Shown piece by piece: positions 1-8,269 of a DNA stretch of 64,000 bases. The stretch lies in contig JAMLHJ010000007.1 in the NCBI GenBank assembly GCA_023957245.1, positions 150,383-214,382 of the forward strand, in the 5' to 3' direction. This stretch comes from Chitinophagales bacterium (GTDB lineage Bacteria; Bacteroidota; Bacteroidia; Chitinophagales; JADIYW01). The notes under the pieces are model-generated. The model had not been told where the DNA came from and did not search any database. It saw nothing but the letters and a program-made list of their open reading frames with translations. Numbering within the stretch: position 1 is the first letter of the stretch; the number at the start of each line of letters is the position of its first letter. The position numbers were made by a program, and so were the translations under genes.

Positions 1-671
1 CTTCTAAGATGGAGATTTTGCCTCTATTGCAATGTTTCGGTTTGAATAAGATTGAGAATCAATTCAAGCAAAATTTATTTTGCTCCGAGAACCATCAGTT
101 ACACATATTGATTACTGGTATAGGTATGATGCAGACTGCTTCTCATTTGGGTATTTATGCTGTGAATCATGATAGAGATATTTATATAAATGCAGGAGTT
201 GCAGGTGCTTTTCATTCTTCTTTGAAGATTGCTGAAGTGGTTCAAGTGATTTCTGAAAGATATGGAGATTTTGGTGTAGAAGATGGTGATGGATTTCAAG
301 TGTTTACAGATTTAGGCTTTATAGAAGATGGTGAACAATCTGAGGAATATGGAGTAGTAGTGCCTTCATTGTCAGAGGATTTGTCAATATTGAATGATAT
401 GAAAAAAGTTCATTCATTGACGGTTAATAAAGTCCATACTAATGAAAATACAATATCTTCTCTAGTTGAAAAATACAATGCAGATATTGAAAGTATGGAA
501 GGAATTGCATTTTTTAATGTGCTCAATATTTTGCATAAAAGATGTTTGCAGATACGTTCTGTTTCCAATTATGTTGGCAAACCGAGCGAAGAAGAATGGA
601 ATCTATCGGATTCTATTTCAAGTCTAAATGTAAAGTTGAAGAAAGTTATTTTGAACTATTGGGAAAATTAG
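1..671 (+). CDS. mqnB: Futalosine hydrolase, 5' end cut by window edge
   Basis: Cleaves futalosine to hypoxanthine and dehypoxanthinyl futalosine in the alternative menaquinone pathway, in the cytoplasm. The product looks like a nucleoside phosphorylase-fold protein: an early glycine-rich LITGIGMMQTA segment, INAGVAGAF, and late ESMEGIAFF and CLQIRSVSNYV motifs, the last being typical of Bacteroidota MqnB. The first ATG is at 9, but the frame is open through the two codons before it (Ser-Lys) and the family normally starts with about ten more residues (a short beta strand), so the true start probably lies outside the window. The 3' end overlaps the convergent glycosyltransferase gene by 26 bases. 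It could in principle be another purine nucleosidase, but the C-terminal motif favours MqnB. Confidence 0.86.
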   Translation, partial: SKMEILPLLQCFGLNKIENQFKQNLFCSENHQLHILITGIGMMQTASHLGIYAVNHDRDIYINAGVAGAFHSSLKIAEVVQVISERYGDFGVEDGDGFQVFTDLGFIEDGEQSEEYGVVVPSLSEDLSILNDMKKVHSLTVNKVHTNENTISSLVEKYNADIESMEGIAFFNVLNILHKRCLQIRSVSNYVGKPSEEEWNLSDSISSLNVKLKKVILNYWEN

Positions 672-1587
672 AATCTTTGACCACATACGGAGGACGACCT
701 CTTACATTATCCAAAACTCTTCCTAGATATTCACCTAATATTCCAATACATATTAATTGAACTCCCCCAATGAATAACAATGTTACCATTAAGGAAGACC
801 AACCTCTGATATAATTATTCGTAAACAATCTGATATAAAGTGTGTAAACAAACATTCCGACAGCTACAAGTGCTGTAAGAAATCCCATCCATGTAGCTAA
901 TTTTAAAGGGAAATTGGAAAATGCACTTATCCCATCCATGGCAAATTTGAACATTTTGGGATAAGAATATTTTGTTTGCCCACTATGACGAGCTTGTCTT
1001 TCGTATTCAATATATGTCTGATTAAATCCTGTCCATGCAATCTGCCCTCTTAAAAATTTATTGCGCTCAGGCATCTCACAGACAGTTTGATTGACTTTTC
1101 TCGTCATGATTCTAAAGTCACCTGTGTCTAATGGAATCGGAGTATCGGATAATTTTTCTAAAAACAAATAGAAATATTTAGCAGTCAATAATTTGTGCCA
1201 TGATTCTCCATTTCGAGTGATACGTTGCGCATATACGACATCAAATCCTTCCATTAGCTTGTCATAAAGAGATATAATAACCTCTGGAGGATCTTGAAGA
1301 TCAGCATCAATAATGACAACTGCATCTTTGGTAGCGTATTGCATTCCAGCAAAAACTGCATTTTGATGTCCAAAATTTCTACTTAAATCAATATATTTTA
1401 TTGACTGATTTTGTGTAGCCAATGATTTGATAATAGAAATACTAGCGTCTTTGCTGCCATCATTAATGAAGATGAATTCAAAATCCGTTAATTTTAATGA
1501 AGCAATAGTTTGAATGAGCCTTTCATATAAAGCTCTGATATTCTCTTCTTCATTGAAAATAGGAATGATGATACTTAAAGATAGCAT
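646..1587 (-). CDS. Glycosyltransferase family 2, DPM1/GtrB-like
   Basis: Likely transfers a sugar from a nucleotide donor to a polyprenyl phosphate at the inner membrane, for envelope glycan or glycoprotein synthesis. At 313 residues it has an N-terminal GT-A domain opening SIIIPIFNEEENI, the metal/nucleotide-binding DADLQDPPE around residues 95-103, a conserved RGQIAWTGF around 180, and two hydrophobic segments near 230-290, which is the usual layout of GtrB/ArnC/DPM1-like enzymes. The sugar cannot be told from sequence. The start is natural because the GT-A strand begins at residue 3. Its 3' end overlaps mqnB convergently by 26 bases. A TAnnTTTG box lies only four bases before the ATG, which would give a leaderless transcript. 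Confidence 0.88.
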   Translation of the reverse strand: MLSLSIIIPIFNEEENIRALYERLIQTIASLKLTDFEFIFINDGSKDASISIIKSLATQNQSIKYIDLSRNFGHQNAVFAGMQYATKDAVVIIDADLQDPPEVIISLYDKLMEGFDVVYAQRITRNGESWHKLLTAKYFYLFLEKLSDTPIPLDTGDFRIMTRKVNQTVCEMPERNKFLRGQIAWTGFNQTYIEYERQARHSGQTKYSYPKMFKFAMDGISAFSNFPLKLATWMGFLTALVAVGMFVYTLYIRLFTNNYIRGWSSLMVTLLFIGGVQLICIGILGEYLGRVLDNVRGRPPYVVKDSNFPNSSK

Positions 1588-1591
1588 ATTC

Positions 1592-1599
1592 CAAAATTA
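1592..1599 (-). promoter_or_regulatory. Bacteroidota -7 box, glycosyltransferase
   Basis: TAATTTTG on the minus strand matches TAnnTTTG exactly and ends four bases before the ATG at 1587. No TTG is seen at -33. If used, transcription would begin at or next to the start codon. Confidence 0.4.
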
Positions 1600-1690
1600 G
1601 CAATTTGAAATGAAATTTAATCTACCTAAAGTATTTCTTTATTTGTGCAAGTCAATGTACAAGTAAAGATGTTCTTTTTCTAGTTCAATA

Positions 1691-3793
1691 TTATTGTACA
1701 ATAAAAGAATAATTTCCAGTTCCTTTTTCATCTTGAAGATGCAGTATATAACTTCCTTTTGCATATTGACTGACATCGACGAGTACACTTTGAACTCCTT
1801 TTGTAGAAGAAATATTTTTTCTTTCAATAGTACTACCTTTCATATCAGTAATGAGTAGGGAAATATTATTAGCCTTTTGGGAGTTAAAATTGATGAGGAG
1901 CGTATGGCTTGTAGGATTGGGGTATATGCTTACTTCAGATAGAGAACTATTGTTGACAATACTTGTTGTTGGAATAGGGATGAATACCGCAATGTAACGT
2001 ATTCGTTTGTCTATTGTAATATTATAGATTGAATCTGTTGAAATAATTGCACCATAATTGTTATAATCTTCCCAGTGTGAAAACATAAAACCTGAATGAG
2101 GTCTTGCTACGACAGTTTTTATAACTGGAGGAGTTAAGCAAGGTGTAGATGAGGCAGAAGGAAGAATAGTGCCATCATTAAAATCATAAACATCTCCATA
2201 TCGTATGCCATTTACCATTTCAGGTCTTATTTCGGTATAAAAAATAATATTTTCAAATCTTGCCTCAATAGTTTTATTTCCTAAAGCCTGAATAGTGTAG
2301 TTTGTTGAATCACTTACACGAATATTGTTTACAAACCATCCTAAAAATTTAGCACATGCATCAATATTGGTTAAAGAGTATGTTTCAATATGGTATTGAC
2401 ATACTAATGTGTCTCCTACTATTTGAGCGGATCCCTCAGGAGTAACATTAGGAGTGATTTTATATTCTATATCTCTCTGCGCATAAACGTCTTTGCATAC
2501 GACATTGTTAAAAATATTTTGCTCAGTTAACTGAGTGCTCCCATTGAATATCTTTTTCACCTCAAACTTAATAGATCTAGTTCCTGTACTATTTCTTTTG
2601 AGTACAAAAGTATATGGTAATGTTATCCATTGTTTTTCTCCTTTATTTAGTCCATTTATAGGTATTACCATAGTAGTATCCTTACTGTCTATGTTCATTT
2701 GTAATTCTATGGAAGTAATTGGGTTTCCGTAATTTATTATATGAACTTTTGGTGTAATAATTCCACCACATGTTGTAAAATCATAATCTACACTATCTAA
2801 AGCTACTTCTCCAGATATATTTGGGATAATTAGCCCTAGAGATTTGAGTAGAGACCATTGATAGTTTGAGTATAAGGAAGCCTTTACTCTTGCTCTTTGT
2901 CCAGGAGTAAAAAATGAATTGGGCTTAGAACAATAACCCATAACATTCATTATAGAATTATTTACATTGGGATAGTCTCCGCAAGAACTTGTCGTTCCAC
3001 AGTCATTCATTCTGATAGGAGGAGTGTCTGCTACTCCATCTCCGCCTGTGCCATCATTTGGGGCACATTGAGTATCAGATGAGCCTTCAAATGTATGTGC
3101 TAAGTTAAAGAAGTGCCCTAGTTCATGAGCTAAGTTATTGGAATTATATGCGGAAGTTCGACAGACAACTCCTTGAATTCTAGGGCTCAAAAATGGAAAA
3201 GATGAATATCCAGATGCCCCTGGATAATCAATCTTGGCAACAATGTATATATTGACATAATCTTGAACAGACCATCTACTTAAATCTTTTATTAAAGTAT
3301 CACTAACACCTCCGTTTACTGGACTGAAACCGTAGGGTACCACTCCATGGTTTACATAATTAGTAAGATGGCTACAATCGACTCTTCTGATTCCATTTGT
3401 TGCTTGTCCATTTGGGTCTCTTTTCGCAAGAATTAATTTAATTCCTAAATCACGTGTAATTAGTGCATTGGCATCATCTAGTCCTAATTGAATATCAGCG
3501 TCGGATGTGTTGCTTCCTACTCCTATAGGTTCTCCTAAGTGCATGACATGAACTACTACAGGAATTTCAAAGTAATTGGCATCTTTTTGACAAGTAATAG
3601 CAGCCTTACGCGCATTGTTACTATTGTTTTCAGTGAAGTTTTTGATTAATAATTCTAGGTTTTCTCGATTTTGTTCATAGCTTGGATCAATAGCCATTTG
3701 ATGTTTTTGGATATCATCATGAATACATGTGAAGTGTTGAGCAGATACATGAATGTAAAACAAACAAAATAGGAGAGTGGAAAATATTTTCAT
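1691..3793 (-). CDS. Secreted M43-family metalloprotease with T9SS C-terminal sorting domain
   Basis: A zinc metalloprotease of the pappalysin type (M43), likely exported through Sec and then the type IX system to the surface or medium. Residues 1-18 form a signal peptide ending VSA. The zinc site is HELGHFFNLAH at 223-233, with the Met-turn as NVMGYC at 283-288 and two nearby cysteine pairs. The middle, about 330-615, is beta-rich with repeat-like segments and no domain I can name with certainty. The last 75 residues begin SIYPNPTSHTLLINF and have the features of a type A sorting domain. At 700 residues it is normal for Bacteroidota M43 proteins. An IS30 element ends 45-50 bases before its ATG and may have replaced the native promoter. 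The substrate is unknown. Confidence 0.88.
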   Translation of the reverse strand: MKIFSTLLFCLFYIHVSAQHFTCIHDDIQKHQMAIDPSYEQNRENLELLIKNFTENNSNNARKAAITCQKDANYFEIPVVVHVMHLGEPIGVGSNTSDADIQLGLDDANALITRDLGIKLILAKRDPNGQATNGIRRVDCSHLTNYVNHGVVPYGFSPVNGGVSDTLIKDLSRWSVQDYVNIYIVAKIDYPGASGYSSFPFLSPRIQGVVCRTSAYNSNNLAHELGHFFNLAHTFEGSSDTQCAPNDGTGGDGVADTPPIRMNDCGTTSSCGDYPNVNNSIMNVMGYCSKPNSFFTPGQRARVKASLYSNYQWSLLKSLGLIIPNISGEVALDSVDYDFTTCGGIITPKVHIINYGNPITSIELQMNIDSKDTTMVIPINGLNKGEKQWITLPYTFVLKRNSTGTRSIKFEVKKIFNGSTQLTEQNIFNNVVCKDVYAQRDIEYKITPNVTPEGSAQIVGDTLVCQYHIETYSLTNIDACAKFLGWFVNNIRVSDSTNYTIQALGNKTIEARFENIIFYTEIRPEMVNGIRYGDVYDFNDGTILPSASSTPCLTPPVIKTVVARPHSGFMFSHWEDYNNYGAIISTDSIYNITIDKRIRYIAVFIPIPTTSIVNNSSLSEVSIYPNPTSHTLLINFNSQKANNISLLITDMKGSTIERKNISSTKGVQSVLVDVSQYAKGSYILHLQDEKGTGNYSFIVQ

Positions 3794-3841
3794 ATTAATA
3801 CGATCACTTAATTATTGTGAAAATTAATGAAAAAAAGCAAC

Positions 3842-3864
3842 ATTCAAGTTGTAAATGCAACTTT
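3842..3864. repeat. Left terminal inverted repeat of the IS30 element
   Basis: Pairs with 4931-4953 with two mismatches in 23 bases. The transposase stop codon (3844-3846) lies inside this repeat. Confidence 0.82.
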
Positions 3865-4821
3865 TGTTAGTAATAAAGATTGAAGATATTTAATAGGAGA
3901 AACAAAACCTAATCTTTTTCTTTCTCTGTTGTTGAGTTTGTTTTGAACATTAAGCAGTTGCTCTTCTGTAATATCTTCAAATGATGTTTTTTTAGGGAAG
4001 TATTGCCGAACCAATCGGTTGTAGTTTTCATTTACACCTCTTTCCCAACTATGATAAGGGGTGGCAAAGTAAAAAGATGTTTCTAAGTTTTTTGCGACCA
4101 ACTCATGTTTGGCAAATTCTTTTCCGTTATCAGAGGTAATAGTGTGGACATAGTCTTTGATAGGCATTAAGGCATCCACCAGTTGTTCTGCTGTTATTTC
4201 GGCTTCTTTGGAAGGCAGTTTTCTCAACAAAGCAAATCCGCTTTTGCGCTCAACAATGGTGAGGATAGCGTTTTTATGATTCTTACCTATGACTAAGTCT
4301 ATCTCAAAATCACCGACTCGACCTCGTTGATCTACTACTTCAGGACGTTGTTCTATCCCTATCCTGTTAGGGATAACGCCTCTGCTATTTTTACTATTAC
4401 CCCTTTTCTGATACCTACGTCCTTGATTACGCAAGTGCTTGTATAATTCTCCCCCTGTACTCTTATCTTTCCATATATATTGGTAGATGGTTTCATGTGA
4501 AAGGGGCGAGCTGTGCTCTTCTTTACGCATAATGCCGATTATTTGCTCTGGACTTTTATCCTCTCGGAGCTGATCTTCAACATATTGTTTCAGTTCTGGA
4601 TCTTGCAACTTATTGAGTTTACGACATCGCTTTCTTCGATGCCGATAATATTGTTGAGCAACTTCTGGTTTGTATTTACCATTATTCAAGCGATTTCGAC
4701 TAAGTTCTCGACTAATGACTGATTTGTCTCTGCCTAGGATTTTAGCGATTTCTTTTTGTTTCATTCCGGCTGCTAACAATGCCTGAATTTTGTACCTTTG
4801 TTCTACGGTGATATGAGCCAT
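3844..4821 (-). CDS. IS30-family transposase
   Basis: DDE recombinase that moves the surrounding element. The N-terminal helix-turn-helix (ITVEQRYKIQALLAAGMKQ, then EIAKILGRDKSVISRELSRN) is the IS30 hallmark. The catalytic core has the first Asp in VGDFEIDLVIG, the second in TITSDNGKEF, and the Glu in ERGVNENYN followed by RQYFPK. I start it at the ATG giving MAHITVEQRY; a frame nine residues longer exists, but homologues begin here. The reading frame is intact (325 residues) and ends inside the left inverted repeat, a compact arrangement. Confidence 0.92.
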   Translation of the reverse strand: MAHITVEQRYKIQALLAAGMKQKEIAKILGRDKSVISRELSRNRLNNGKYKPEVAQQYYRHRRKRCRKLNKLQDPELKQYVEDQLREDKSPEQIIGIMRKEEHSSPLSHETIYQYIWKDKSTGGELYKHLRNQGRRYQKRGNSKNSRGVIPNRIGIEQRPEVVDQRGRVGDFEIDLVIGKNHKNAILTIVERKSGFALLRKLPSKEAEITAEQLVDALMPIKDYVHTITSDNGKEFAKHELVAKNLETSFYFATPYHSWERGVNENYNRLVRQYFPKKTSFEDITEEQLLNVQNKLNNRERKRLGFVSPIKYLQSLLLTKVAFTT

Positions 4822-4930
4822 TTTTGACAACTTTTGGACGAGGGGCAAATTCGGTAATATTTTCCATTCAGAGGAGAGGGGATTAGTCCTCTCTCTTTTG
4901 AAAAAATATATCTCCTTTTACGCACTCGAT

Positions 4931-4953
4931 AAAGTTGCATTTGAAACTTGAAT
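4931..4953. repeat. Right terminal inverted repeat of the IS30 element
   Basis: Complementary partner of 3842-3864. The 109 bases between it and the transposase start hold the presumed transposase promoter, but no clear box is visible. Confidence 0.82.
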
Positions 4954-4986
4954 CTTAGAAATAATTAAATGCTGTTCTGAATAAAG

Positions 4987-5025
4987 AATATTTCTACATA
5001 CAAAATATTCGTATGTAGAAATATT
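4987..5025. repeat. Perfect 15-base inverted repeat
   Basis: Arms 4987-5001 and 5011-5025 (AATATTTCTACATAC and its complement) enclose a nine-base loop. It lies between the IS30 right end and the operon terminator. It is AT-rich without a proper U-tract, so I do not call it a terminator. Confidence 0.6.
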
Positions 5026-5104
5026 TTACAAATTAAATATTAATGTCGTTTAGTTAAGTATTTTAATGAATTTCGAGATGCTTAACAGCAAGGACATTCT
5101 ACTA

Positions 5105-5142
5105 TAAAAATAGATTCTTTCTAGTTTTTCTGTAAGAATCTA
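5105..5142 (-). terminator. Rho-independent terminator of the panC operon
   Basis: On the minus strand a nine-base stem (TAGATTCTT with AAGAATCTA at 5134-5142 and 5111-5119) with a 14-base loop is followed by TTTTTAT. It lies 45 bases past the acyl-CoA dehydrogenase stop. Confidence 0.65.
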
Positions 5143-5186
5143 ATACAATATATTCTCTTATCTAATCGACATTGAATTTTGAATTC

Positions 5187-6338
5187 TTAAACCGTAATTC
5201 CTTTTAATAAATTTCTGCTGACGACTATTTTTTGTACTTCAGTAGTACCTTCATATATCTGAGTGATTTTGGCATCTCTCATTAATCTTTCTACGTGGTA
5301 TTCTTTGACATAACCGTATCCGCCATGGATTTGTACAGCTTCAATAGTTGTTTTCATAGCTACATCTGATGCAAATGATTTTGCCATTGCTGCAAGTGTA
5401 CTGAAATCTTCTCCTTGATCTTTTAAATAAGCTGCTTTTAAAATCATTAATCTTGCTGCTTCAATTTCTGTCGCCATATCGGCAAGTTTAAATTGAATAG
5501 CTTGATGATTACAAATTTCTGTTCCAAATGCTTTACGAACTTTAGAGTAGGCAAGAGCTAATTCATAAGCACCTGAAGCAATTCCCAATGCTTGTGCAGC
5601 AATTCCTATTCTTCCTCCATTTAAAGTATTCATTGCGAAAGTAAATCCAAATCCATCATCACCAATTCTATTTTCTTTAGGAACTTTAACATCTGTAAAG
5701 ATTAATGAATGTGTGTCTGATGCTCGAATACCCAATTTATCCTCTTTAACACCCACTTCAAATCCCGGAGAATCACGTTCTACTATAAGCACGTTGATTC
5801 CTTTGTGGCGTTTTTCTGGATGAGTCTGTGCGATAACTAAATAAATTTCAGCTTTTCCACCATTGGTAATCCAGTTTTTGATACCATTCAATAAATAGTA
5901 ATCTCCTTTGTCTTCAGCAGTAGTTCTCTGAGAAGTAGCATCCGAACCCGCTTCTGGCTCAGATAAAGCAAAAGCTCCAAGACATTCTCCTGATGCTAAT
6001 CGTTTCAAATATTTCTCTTTTTGAGCTTCTGTACCATATTTCTCCAATCCCCAGCATACAAGAGAGTTGTTGACAGATACGATTACAGAGCAAGATGCAT
6101 CAACCTTAGAAAGCTCTTCCATTGCCAATACATAAGAAATAGTGTCCATGCCACCTCCATTGTATTGAGGATCTACCATCATACCCAAAAATCCCAATTC
6201 CGCCATTTGTTTGACTTCGTCAGTTGGGTATATCATATCTCTATCGCGTTCGATAACACCTTGTTTTAAAACATTTTGAGCAAAATTTCTCGCCATGTCT
6301 CTAATCATTAGCTGCTCTTCTGTGAATTGAAAGTCCAT
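5187..6338 (-). CDS. Acyl-CoA dehydrogenase (short/branched-chain type)
   Basis: FAD enzyme that introduces the 2,3-double bond into an acyl-CoA, in fatty or branched amino acid breakdown. Its 383 residues match the family. Visible motifs are AFALSEPEAGSD near 125-136, KNWITNGG near 155, the R-K-FG segment KVRKAFGTEICNHQAIQFKLADMA, and the C-terminal IYEGTTEVQKIVVSRNLL holding the catalytic Glu in the place used by short-chain enzymes. Chain-length preference cannot be assigned. It is the last gene of a five-gene operon, 34 bases after rfaE2; the link to heptose or pantothenate genes is unexplained, although pantothenate leads to CoA. Confidence 0.93.
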   Translation of the reverse strand: MDFQFTEEQLMIRDMARNFAQNVLKQGVIERDRDMIYPTDEVKQMAELGFLGMMVDPQYNGGGMDTISYVLAMEELSKVDASCSVIVSVNNSLVCWGLEKYGTEAQKEKYLKRLASGECLGAFALSEPEAGSDATSQRTTAEDKGDYYLLNGIKNWITNGGKAEIYLVIAQTHPEKRHKGINVLIVERDSPGFEVGVKEDKLGIRASDTHSLIFTDVKVPKENRIGDDGFGFTFAMNTLNGGRIGIAAQALGIASGAYELALAYSKVRKAFGTEICNHQAIQFKLADMATEIEAARLMILKAAYLKDQGEDFSTLAAMAKSFASDVAMKTTIEAVQIHGGYGYVKEYHVERLMRDAKITQIYEGTTEVQKIVVSRNLLKGITV

Positions 6339-6372
6339 TTTGTTTGCTATTTCTATTTAATGTTGGGCTAAA

Positions 6373-6867
6373 TTACGGTTTTTTTATCTGTTTCTGAATC
6401 TTATTGATAATATCTGTAGTAGAATATCCTTGAATATTATCAATTACTTTAACAAATCCTCCAAGTTTAAGAACAAGTTCCCTTCCTACAATATCATCTT
6501 CTCTATAATCTCCACCTTTGACTAATACACTTGGGCGTACTTGTTTAATGATTTCTAATGGAGTATCTTCTGAAAAAGGAATGACATAATCCACATATTC
6601 AAGTGAAGCTAATACTGCAATCCTTGATTCTAGTGGTAGTATAGGTCGGTCAAATCCCTTTAATCTTCGGATAGATGCGTCATCATTAACTCCTACAACT
6701 AATAAATCTCCGATTCTTCTTGCTTCAAATAATGTCTTGATATGTCCTTTATGAAGGATGTCAAAACAACCATTTGTAAATACAATCTTTTTTCCTTGCA
6801 GTTTTAAAGGCTTAAATACTTCAGAGATATCGCCTTTTAATATTTTATTGTGATAATTGATTTGCAT
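6373..6867 (-). CDS. rfaE2: D-glycero-beta-D-manno-heptose 1-phosphate adenylyltransferase
   Basis: Makes ADP-heptose from heptose 1-phosphate and ATP for lipopolysaccharide core. This 164-residue protein corresponds to the C-terminal half of E. coli HldE: VFTNGCFDILHKGHIKTL carries the nucleotidyltransferase H-x-G-H site, followed by VVGVNDDASIRRLKG and VLVKGGDYREDDIVG, both typical. The sugar kinase half is absent, as is usual when RfaE is split; its gene is not in the window. An HldD-like epimerase for the next step is about 32 kb away at 38811. It lies in the panC operon, 14 bases after the UPF0104 gene. Confidence 0.9.
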   Translation of the reverse strand: MQINYHNKILKGDISEVFKPLKLQGKKIVFTNGCFDILHKGHIKTLFEARRIGDLLVVGVNDDASIRRLKGFDRPILPLESRIAVLASLEYVDYVIPFSEDTPLEIIKQVRPSVLVKGGDYREDDIVGRELVLKLGGFVKVIDNIQGYSTTDIINKIQKQIKKP

Positions 6868-6881
6868 GATAATAAATCATC

Positions 6882-7883
6882 TTATTTTTTAGATGGATTC
6901 ATTAAAGCTAATAAAATCAAACTGATTATTCCTGAAAGAAATACACCTAATGTTTGTGTTCCCCATAACATTGTGCCTAGTGCACCTCCTGTTATTTCAT
7001 TAATTCCATAGAGTGCCAACATTGCTCTTACTGCCAAAGGATATGCTCCAATACCTCCAGGTGTTGCTACCATTGCAAATCCTCCAAATATCATACATCC
7101 CATTCCAGCAACAATTCCAAGATGTGAGGTTTCTGCTAGTGAGAAGAAAGCTAAATAAGGCATAATAATATAACAAGCCCACATTACAATTGTCAAAAAT
7201 ACAAACTGACCAAAATCATTCATGTGTCTAACTGAAACAAACCCTTCAATCAATCCTTTAAGTCTTGTTCTAATAGTAATTTTTAATTGTGTTAAGCCAT
7301 GTTTTTTGTAAATATAGAATGCCCCTACAATAACCGCTATTGCGATAGTAGCCATCAGTCCATATTTAAGTATTGAGTTGGAACTTTCTTCTACTACTTC
7401 TTTTTTTGCAAATGTTTCTTGTAGTAAACCTATTATTTTATCGTACTCCAAAAGTAGTAATAAACCTAATAGACTCAGTAAACAGATAAGGTCTATAACT
7501 CTTTCTACTACCATTGTTCCAATAGATTTTTCTACAGGTACTTTTTCATATTTGGCTAAAATTCCACATCTAGAAACTTCTCCTAATCTAGGAATAAATA
7601 GATTGGCAAAAAACATGACATTGATTGAAAAAAAGGTATTCCAAAAGCCAGGGTAATATCCAACAGGTCTTAACATTAATCTCCATCTTTGTCCTCTGAC
7701 AATATTGGATAAAAATCCGACTAATAGGCTCATTATCAACCAGAAATAATTGGCTTGGCTAAATGAAGTTAATGTTGCATCAATTTCCTCTTGAGTCATT
7801 TGATTGATAAACCAATATACCAATCCTACTCCTAAACTTAAGGATAATACAAGCTGTATTAAATTTCCTAATTTGATTTTCAA
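6882..7883 (-). CDS. UPF0104 / lysylphosphatidylglycerol synthase TM-region family protein
   Basis: Polytopic inner-membrane protein of 333 residues with about eight hydrophobic segments, starting at residues 7-27. It resembles the flippase-like membrane half of MprF (RGQRWRLMLRP near 65, ANLFIPRLGEVSRCGILAKYEKVPVEKSIGTMVVERVIDL near 95-130, and GGFAMVATPGGIGAYPLAVRAML near 265-285). There is no soluble aminoacyl transferase domain, so lysyl-phosphatidylglycerol synthesis should not be assumed. Lipid or polyprenyl translocation is possible but inferred. It is 14 bases after panD and 14 before rfaE2, so it is co-transcribed. Confidence 0.82.
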   Translation of the reverse strand: MKIKLGNLIQLVLSLSLGVGLVYWFINQMTQEEIDATLTSFSQANYFWLIMSLLVGFLSNIVRGQRWRLMLRPVGYYPGFWNTFFSINVMFFANLFIPRLGEVSRCGILAKYEKVPVEKSIGTMVVERVIDLICLLSLLGLLLLLEYDKIIGLLQETFAKKEVVEESSNSILKYGLMATIAIAVIVGAFYIYKKHGLTQLKITIRTRLKGLIEGFVSVRHMNDFGQFVFLTIVMWACYIIMPYLAFFSLAETSHLGIVAGMGCMIFGGFAMVATPGGIGAYPLAVRAMLALYGINEITGGALGTMLWGTQTLGVFLSGIISLILLALMNPSKK

Positions 7884-7897
7884 AGCTAGCTAATAGA

Positions 7898-8248
7898 TTA
7901 ATGTGTCAATTGATTGGCATCGTCTGGGAATACCATTTTAGGTTGGTGAGTCTTGGCTTCATCATTATCCATCATTGCATAAGCAATAATAATGATTTTA
8001 TCTCCCACAGCCACTCTTCTAGCAGCAGGTCCATTTAGGCAGATTTGCCCTGAGCCTCTTTCTCCTTCAATGACATAAGTCTCAAACCTTTCTCCATTAT
8101 TGACATTCACTATTTGTACCTTTTCATTAGGTAAGATACCAGAAGCATCTAATAAGCTAGCATCAATAGTAATACTACCTACATAATTCAGATTGGCTTC
8201 TGTAACTGTAGCTCTGTGTATTTTTGACTTGAATACGTGTATAAACAT
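7898..8248 (-). CDS. panD: Aspartate 1-decarboxylase proenzyme
   Basis: Decarboxylates L-aspartate to beta-alanine for pantothenate. At 116 residues it is the normal length. The self-cleavage site is Gly24-Ser25 in NYVGSITID, which generates the pyruvoyl group; Lys9 in FKSKIHRA and the C-terminal [22 protein letters not shown] are conserved. Twenty-one bases separate it from panC, whose product uses its beta-alanine. A separate TAnnTTTG box in that gap suggests an internal promoter seven bases from the ATG. Confidence 0.96.
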   Translation of the reverse strand: MFIHVFKSKIHRATVTEANLNYVGSITIDASLLDASGILPNEKVQIVNVNNGERFETYVIEGERGSGQICLNGPAARRVAVGDKIIIIAYAMMDNDEAKTHQPKMVFPDDANQLTH

Positions 8249-8255
8249 CGTAGTA

Positions 8256-8263
8256 CAAAAATA
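8256..8263 (-). promoter_or_regulatory. Possible internal promoter for panD
   Basis: TATTTTTG on the minus strand fits TAnnTTTG, ending seven bases before the panD ATG. No TTG at -33. It overlaps the panC-panD junction. Confidence 0.4.
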
Positions 8264-8269
8264 GTAATT

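Larger units (their letters stand above)
3842..4953. mobile_element. IS30-family insertion sequence, about 1.11 kb, apparently complete
   Basis: One transposase gene is bounded by 23-base imperfect terminal inverted repeats at 3842-3864 and 4931-4953 (ATTCAAGTT, two mismatches, then AAATGCAACTTT). The pairing may extend outward three bases past a mismatch, to 3839 and 4956. A short target duplication, as IS30 elements usually make, cannot be recognised with certainty. It sits between the M43 protease start and the end of the acyl-CoA dehydrogenase operon. The transposase is intact, so the copy may be active. Confidence 0.85.

Noticed and set aside
542..760. Frame overlapping mqnB and the glycosyltransferase gene
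   Set aside because: It is a shadow of mqnB in another frame, and its product has no recognisable features.
3839..4956. Target-site duplication of the IS30 element
   Set aside because: Bases next to the inverted repeats do not form an unambiguous direct repeat, and the exact IS ends are uncertain by three bases.
6882..7883. Lysylphosphatidylglycerol synthase (MprF)
   Set aside because: Only the membrane flippase-like region is present; the aminoacyl transferase domain is missing, so the enzyme name was not used.
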